From assembly GCF_028858725.1 (NCBI RefSeq), contig NC_084768.1, positions 4,757,853-4,821,852 of the forward strand: 64,000 nucleotides of DNA. Direction: 5' to 3'. The notes under the pieces were generated by a model, which did not search any database, had not been told where the DNA came from, and was given only the letters and a program-made list of their open reading frames with translations. Below, piece by piece: positions 62,201 to 64,000 of the stretch. This stretch comes from Colius striatus. Taxonomy: Eukaryota > Chordata > Aves > Coliiformes > Coliidae. A program made the position numbers and the translations under genes. Within the stretch, counting starts at the first letter, position 1. Every line of letters starts with the position of its first letter.

Positions 62201-64000
62201 CAAAGTCTGCAGTGAAACATTTTTAATAAGATCTTGAGATGGCTTATTTGTTTTCTGGATGTGTTCAGCATTCCTGCAGAGAGATATGCACATACAAATT
62301 CGGTAAAATACGGTAAAAAAATGCATGTCTCTCAAAATCAGCTAAATTAGCTTTGTAGTGATAATGAAATAAGTCAAAACATATTTCCTGGTTAGTAAAG
62401 CAATTAGGTATAATGCTGGGTAAGCAGGGAGGGCAAATTTCTGTTTCCAAATGTGCTGGTCTAAACACAGACTAATGGCATTAGTGTAATTAAACACAGG
62501 GCACTTAAGCAGGAAGGAGCACATGACTGCATTTTTCAGAGAGGGATTATGATTCAAGGACCATCATTCTGCATTTTTGTGCAAGGGCGTACTGATTCAT
62601 GAGAGTGATATAAAGTTTCAGAAGGAACCTACGTTGACTCTTGTCTTGAGAAGCAGTAATATATTTTTTTTGAAAAAGAAAGACCTACTGGTTCACCTAT
62701 GGGCCCAGGTGGTCCAAGGACTGTGTTATCTTCACCTGGGTAACCCTAAAACAAAGATAAGTATTAAGAAATATTCACTTGGAAATGCAAGCTTATCTAC
62801 AATACACATGTTCAGATGCTAATAGGCACTAAAAAGTGTTTATTAGCCTTCAAACTAAACACTAAAAGTCAATATGATGCTTATAGTTTTATTACAGAGG
62901 AAATGATGACTCCATTTTAATATGCACCTAAAATGTCCCAAAGACATTCAGGACTAAAAAAAATAGCTTACAAAAAACCTCACAAAAAAGGCAGCCATTA
63001 AATAGTATTTGAACAATGTCTATATAATAATTCCTTTATTTAATGAAAAAAGGATAAACAGGATGTTTGATAAGAAGAAGAAAGAAAACTTTCATCACTG
63101 TTTTTAGAAATATATCTAATATAGACAATAAGAGTACAGAAAACTCCAACATTCAGCCTGAACTCAAGTTTTAAATATGAAACAACTGCCATCTAAACTA
63201 ATAGACACAAGTTTTATATTCCAGGTGCTATTTACCAATATTTAATGCAAATGGGATCACATCTTAAATATGAATATGAGTTTCCAAAGTGCTTTTTCAG
63301 AAGTGACCAAGCAAGTCAGACACCAATCTCTCAGCATATTTTTCAGATATCGTTTCTGAAAATGATATCTGAACCTATTCATAACATCAACCTCTAATTG
63401 CCTATTAGCAGTATGCATTGCAAATTGGCCCTAATATAAAAAAGTATTTCTCTGTCAGATGCCAGTCCAAACTACTCCTCATGCAGGGAATCCCTATACC
63501 TTCTTGAGGCCACATAGACTTAAGCCAGCATACGAATCTGTTTGCAGGATTTGAGGCTTAAAAGAACAACAGTGAATTTCATAGAATCAGAGAATGGTAG
63601 GGTTAAGAAGGGATCTTTAGAGATCATCTAGTCCAATCTCCCTGCAGAAGCAGGTTCACCTAGATCAGGTTGCACAGGAATATGTCCAGGTGGGTCTTGA
63701 AAACCTCTGGAGAAGGGTACTCCACAACCTCCTTGGGCAGCCTGTGCCAGGGCTCCATTATCCTCACAGTGAAGTAGTTTTTCCTTATGTTTAATTTGAC
63801 ACTAAAATAGTAGCACTGAGGCAACATCCTGCCTGTCAAGTTTTATATTAAGTTCAGACCTTTGTCCATCTTAATTGGCTTTCTGCAAAATCTGTGAATG
63901 CACTCACAGGCTTAAAGCTAAGTAAATACTTCTGGTTCAGCACTGCTTACTTCTGTCAGCAGTGCTCACTTAAGGGCAGTGGTGCTGACACAATATAACA
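35116..64000 (-). CDS. COL24A1: COL24A1, fibrillar collagen alpha-1(XXIV) chain, 3' part (19 exons)
   Basis: COL24A1 encodes a minor fibrillar procollagen secreted into the extracellular matrix, where it is thought to regulate fibril assembly in bone and cornea. Fourteen exons encode triple helix (289 residues in this window). All but one have lengths that are multiples of 9 and pure Gly-X-Y. One exon (40530-40465) carries the end of the helix and telopeptide. Four exons encode the COLFI C-propeptide with [30 protein letters not shown] and the C-terminal SVCFL. All eight expected propeptide cysteines are present, and an NFT sequon follows FC. Position upstream of ZNHIT6 in the same orientation, as in human, separates it from the paralogue COL27A1. 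The N-terminal part and most of the helix lie beyond the right edge. Confidence 0.95.
35263..36875 (-). other. COL24A1 intron before the last exon
   Basis: 1.6 kb, AT-rich; no repeat or RNA recognised. Confidence 0.8.
36876..37091 (-). CDS. COL24A1: COL24A1 C-propeptide exon ([15 protein letters not shown])
   Basis: A 216-nt, phase 0-0 exon beginning [20 protein letters not shown], containing VHCLNTP and [17 protein letters not shown], and ending DECM. The MNFLxLLS, HCxN and EP(x)nDxC landmarks are those of the COLFI domain. Donor GTAAAT, acceptor CTTAG. Confidence 0.97.
37092..38136 (-). other. COL24A1 intron (C-propeptide region)
   Basis: 1.0 kb with no recognised feature. Confidence 0.8.
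38137..38246 (-). CDS. COL24A1: COL24A1 C-propeptide exon (calcium-binding loop)
   Basis: Encodes [20 protein letters not shown] and [16 protein letters not shown]. The IDPNxGCxxDAI loop binds the calcium ion that stabilises the propeptide trimer. It carries cysteines 3, 4 and 5 and an NFT glycosylation sequon. 110 nt, GTATGC donor. Confidence 0.97.
38247..39555 (-). other. COL24A1 intron (C-propeptide region)
   Basis: 1.3 kb. Only a short CT dinucleotide run near 38.64 kb was noticed. Confidence 0.8.
39556..39724 (-). CDS. COL24A1: COL24A1 C-propeptide exon (trimerisation region)
   Basis: Encodes [40 protein letters not shown] and [24 protein letters not shown](I)CRDL is the hallmark of fibrillar C-propeptides. 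Both cysteines 1 and 2 are present; a retained cysteine 2 is usual in chains able to homotrimerise. 169 nt, GTAAGT donor. Confidence 0.97.
39725..40464 (-). other. COL24A1 intron
   Basis: 740 nt; nothing recognised. The frame of the downstream exon stays open upstream into it by chance. Confidence 0.8.
40465..40530 (-). CDS. COL24A1: COL24A1 exon at helix end / C-telopeptide
   Basis: Encodes [20 protein letters not shown] and ME immediately after the last Gly-X-Y triplet. This is the non-collagenous telopeptide and start of the propeptide. 66 nt, phase 0-0, GTAATT donor. No obvious BMP1-type cleavage site could be named. Confidence 0.95.
40531..41550 (-). other. COL24A1 intron
   Basis: 1.0 kb; nothing recognised. 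Confidence 0.8.
41551..41577 (-). CDS. COL24A1: COL24A1 helix exon, 27 nt (last triplets)
   Basis: Three triplets, GPPGPPGPR, form the C-terminal end of the main triple helix and its Pro-rich cap. TTCCAG acceptor and GTAAGT donor. Confidence 0.95.
41673..41708 (-). CDS. COL24A1: COL24A1 helix exon, 36 nt
   Basis: [12 protein letters not shown], four perfect triplets. TTCTAG acceptor and GTAAGT donor, separated from the next exon by only 95 nt. Confidence 0.95.
45210..45362 (+). mobile_element. Old, degraded CR1 3' tail
   Basis: Recognisable but diverged CR1 end: CTCCATCCCTGAG, then GTTGGTCTACAAATGTCTTG, then CCTTACAACC and ACTATGACTCTA. Confidence 0.6.
46488..47275 (-). mobile_element. CR1 retrotransposon, interrupted by a second CR1
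   Basis: A 5'-truncated minus-strand CR1 in two pieces, 46488-47026 and about 47135-47275. The first includes the ORF2 end with [20 protein letters not shown]. The second continues further 5' in the element (CTGCTGGCCACACT segment). The gap is filled by an oppositely oriented CR1 tail. Confidence 0.9.
47027..47134 (+). mobile_element. CR1-type 3' tail nested inside the minus-strand CR1
   Basis: About 108 bp reading GACTTGATGATCCTAAAGAT and ending AATTCTATGATTCTGT, the 3' end of a different CR1 subfamily. It sits exactly in the break of the surrounding minus-strand copy and is therefore younger. Confidence 0.78.
47897..47932 (-). CDS. COL24A1: COL24A1 helix exon, 36 nt
   Basis: [12 protein letters not shown], four perfect triplets, charge-rich. 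TTACAG acceptor and GTAAGA donor. A 6.2-kb intron follows, the largest in this part of the gene. Confidence 0.95.
47933..49413 (-). other. COL24A1 intron
   Basis: 1.5 kb with no confirmed feature. A short minus-strand Gly-rich stretch near 48921-48960 is not a regular Gly-X-Y exon. Confidence 0.75.
49414..49467 (-). CDS. COL24A1: COL24A1 helix exon, 54 nt
   Basis: [18 protein letters not shown], six perfect triplets in the classic 54-nt fibrillar unit. TTACAG acceptor and GTAAGT donor. Confidence 0.96.
49468..50687 (-). other. COL24A1 intron
   Basis: 1.2 kb. A 108-codon plus-strand open frame (50256-50582) has no recognisable similarity and looks like chance. Confidence 0.75.
50688..50750 (-). 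CDS. COL24A1: COL24A1 helix exon, 63 nt
   Basis: [20 protein letters not shown] plus V, seven perfect triplets. 63 nt is not the usual 54/108 size but keeps the triplet phase. TTTCAG acceptor and GTAAGT donor. Confidence 0.95.
50751..51236 (-). other. COL24A1 intron with LTR fragment
   Basis: 486 nt, about half of it an ERV-LTR-like fragment (about 50855-51060). Confidence 0.7.
50855..51060 (-). mobile_element. ERV LTR fragment
   Basis: The plus strand begins TGTTGTGGTTTTGCCCAG and continues with segments like the reverse complement of avian ERV LTR ends (GCACCACACCAG, then the GGGAGGGCTCACTGCCAATT segment). It is diverged, with uncertain right boundary and no flanking viral genes. Confidence 0.5.
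51237..51290 (-). CDS. COL24A1: COL24A1 helix exon, 54 nt
   Basis: [18 protein letters not shown], six perfect triplets. ATTACAG acceptor and GTATGT donor. Confidence 0.95.
51372..51479 (-). CDS. COL24A1: COL24A1 helix exon, 108 nt
   Basis: Twelve perfect triplets beginning [20 protein letters not shown], with a basic KRGKR stretch, and ending GLKGQT. Acceptor CTACAG, donor GTACGT. The intron to the next exon is only 81 nt. Confidence 0.96.
51480..52998 (-). other. COL24A1 intron
   Basis: 1.5 kb; nothing recognised. Confidence 0.8.
52999..53106 (-). CDS. COL24A1: COL24A1 helix exon, 108 nt
   Basis: Twelve perfect triplets beginning [20 protein letters not shown] and ending GAPGLK. The acceptor is TTAAG with a rather weak pyrimidine tract; donor GTACAC. 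Confidence 0.94.
53107..55841 (-). other. COL24A1 intron with CR1
   Basis: 2.7 kb, with a plus-strand CR1 3' end at 53304-53579 just inside the donor side. The remainder is AT-rich with nothing recognised. Confidence 0.8.
53304..53579 (+). mobile_element. CR1 retrotransposon 3' end
   Basis: The last 275 bp of CR1, nearly colinear with the end of the copy at 2986-3571: CTGGAACACAAAAAGTTCCA, then CTGGCACAGGCTGCCCAGAG, then the terminal ATATGATTCTATG. The very end of ORF2 is included but frame-broken. Confidence 0.94.
55842..55949 (-). CDS. COL24A1: COL24A1 helix exon, 108 nt
   Basis: Twelve perfect triplets beginning [20 protein letters not shown] and ending GKPGPR. TTCAAG acceptor and GTAAGT donor. 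Confidence 0.95.
55950..57554 (-). other. COL24A1 intron
   Basis: 1.6 kb; nothing recognised. Confidence 0.8.
57555..57608 (-). CDS. COL24A1: COL24A1 helix exon, 54 nt
   Basis: [18 protein letters not shown], six perfect triplets. TTTTAG acceptor and GTAAGT donor. Confidence 0.96.
57609..59743 (-). other. COL24A1 intron with 36-bp tandem duplication
   Basis: 2.1 kb; the only structured element seen is the two-copy tandem repeat at 58119-58190. Confidence 0.8.
58119..58190 (+). repeat. Two-copy 36-bp tandem duplication
   Basis: Units 58119-58154 and 58155-58190 share GTTGAGTGATACTGATA and CAGATAACGTTCTTGT and differ at two positions. Near-identity suggests a recent duplication. Confidence 0.93.
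59744..59797 (-). CDS. COL24A1: COL24A1 helix exon, 54 nt
   Basis: [18 protein letters not shown], six perfect triplets rich in charged pairs (GEQGPKGER). CTAAG acceptor and GTAAGT donor. Confidence 0.96.
59904..59957 (-). CDS. COL24A1: COL24A1 helix exon, 54 nt
   Basis: [18 protein letters not shown], six perfect triplets. CCCAG acceptor and GTAAGT donor; the next exon is 106 nt away. Confidence 0.96.
59958..60903 (-). other. COL24A1 intron with old CR1
   Basis: 946 nt, of which about 395 nt is a degraded minus-strand CR1 (60446-60840). Confidence 0.8.
60446..60840 (-). mobile_element. Old CR1 retrotransposon 3' end
   Basis: Degraded minus-strand CR1. The plus strand has AGAATCACAGTGTTGTTAGG, GAGATCATCCAGTGTAAC and ATTCCACAACCTCTTTGAGC, with many substitutions. 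Confidence 0.88.
60904..60957 (-). CDS. COL24A1: COL24A1 helix exon, 54 nt
   Basis: [18 protein letters not shown], six perfect triplets, highly charged. TCTAG acceptor and GTAATA donor. Confidence 0.95.
60958..62688 (-). other. COL24A1 intron
   Basis: 1.7 kb. A direct duplication of about 13 bp (ATAATGCAGTGAA type) lies near 61005-61031; nothing else was recognised. Confidence 0.75.
62689..62745 (-). CDS. COL24A1: COL24A1 helix exon, 57 nt, with a Gly-X-Y interruption
   Basis: Encodes [19 protein letters not shown]. The run GEDNTVL between GYP and GPP is seven residues without the expected glycine, so the triplet register shifts by one residue. The exon is 57 nt rather than 54. COL24A1 and COL27A1 are known to carry short helix imperfections, so this is probably the native imperfection, not a mutation. 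TTTTAG acceptor and GTAGGT donor. Confidence 0.93.
62746..64000 (-). other. COL24A1 intron, running off the window
   Basis: The intron upstream of the 57-nt exon. It contains a minus-strand CR1 tail (63580-63800). No further collagen exon was found before the edge. Confidence 0.75.
63580..63800 (-). mobile_element. CR1 retrotransposon 3' tail
   Basis: Plus strand reads ATAGAATCAGAGAATGGTAG, GAGATCATCTAGTCCAATC and CTCCACAACCTCCTTGGGCA. About 220 bp of the 3' end, 5'-truncated. Confidence 0.93.

Noticed and set aside
35116-64000. Assignment to COL27A1 or a clade A/B fibrillar collagen
   Set aside because: The C-propeptide wording ([44 protein letters not shown]) and the direct neighbour ZNHIT6 both match COL24A1.
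1-64000. tRNA, rRNA, snoRNA, CRISPR arrays, operons, phage or plasmid features
   Set aside because: None was seen. Intronic snoRNAs were considered because ZNHIT6 works in snoRNP assembly, but no convincing paired C/D or H/ACA boxes were found by eye. A covariance-model scan would be needed to exclude them.

Overview
This is vertebrate nuclear DNA, almost certainly from a bird. At least ten CR1 non-LTR retrotransposon pieces lie in both orientations. Several keep the CR1 3' end with its short ATTCTRTG-type repeats, and there are pieces of avian-type retroviral LTRs. Coding sequence comes in short exons with canonical GT-AG splice sites. The species cannot be told from the sequence alone. No bacterial, organellar, tRNA, rRNA or CRISPR feature was seen.

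Two genes lie head-to-tail on the minus strand, in the same order and orientation as in human. Reading right to left, the first is the 3' part of COL24A1 (fibrillar collagen alpha-1(XXIV)), about 35.1-64 kb. Fourteen exons of uninterrupted reading frame encode Gly-X-Y triple helix, one encodes the helix end and C-telopeptide, and four encode the C-propeptide (COLFI domain), ending at a TAA stop at 35116-35118. A likely polyadenylation signal lies at 33837-33842. The 5' part of the gene is beyond the right edge.

About 1.2 kb further on is a CpG island (about 32.1-32.8 kb) holding the promoter and first exon of ZNHIT6 (BCD1), a box C/D snoRNP assembly factor. Nine coding exons could be assembled in frame from 32612 down to 2690. 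They give about 262 residues: a HIT zinc finger split over three exons, then the conserved BCD1 C-terminal region. The tenth, terminal exon was not firmly found; the best candidate is at 359-396.

The rest is intron, largely AT-rich and without recognisable genes. It holds the CR1 copies, one solo LTR (16574-17103) next to a CR1 reverse-transcriptase fragment, a second LTR fragment (about 50.85-51.06 kb), and a nested CR1-in-CR1 insertion near 47.0 kb. Intron 5 of ZNHIT6 contains a second, small GC-rich island (27.88-28.19 kb) with a CTCF consensus match, a CAG/CGG-rich triplet tract and a plus-strand splice donor. That island is the most interesting unexplained element here. ZNHIT6 acts in the nucleus and nucleolus and COL24A1 in the secretory pathway and matrix. 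Their adjacency is conserved synteny, not a shared pathway.
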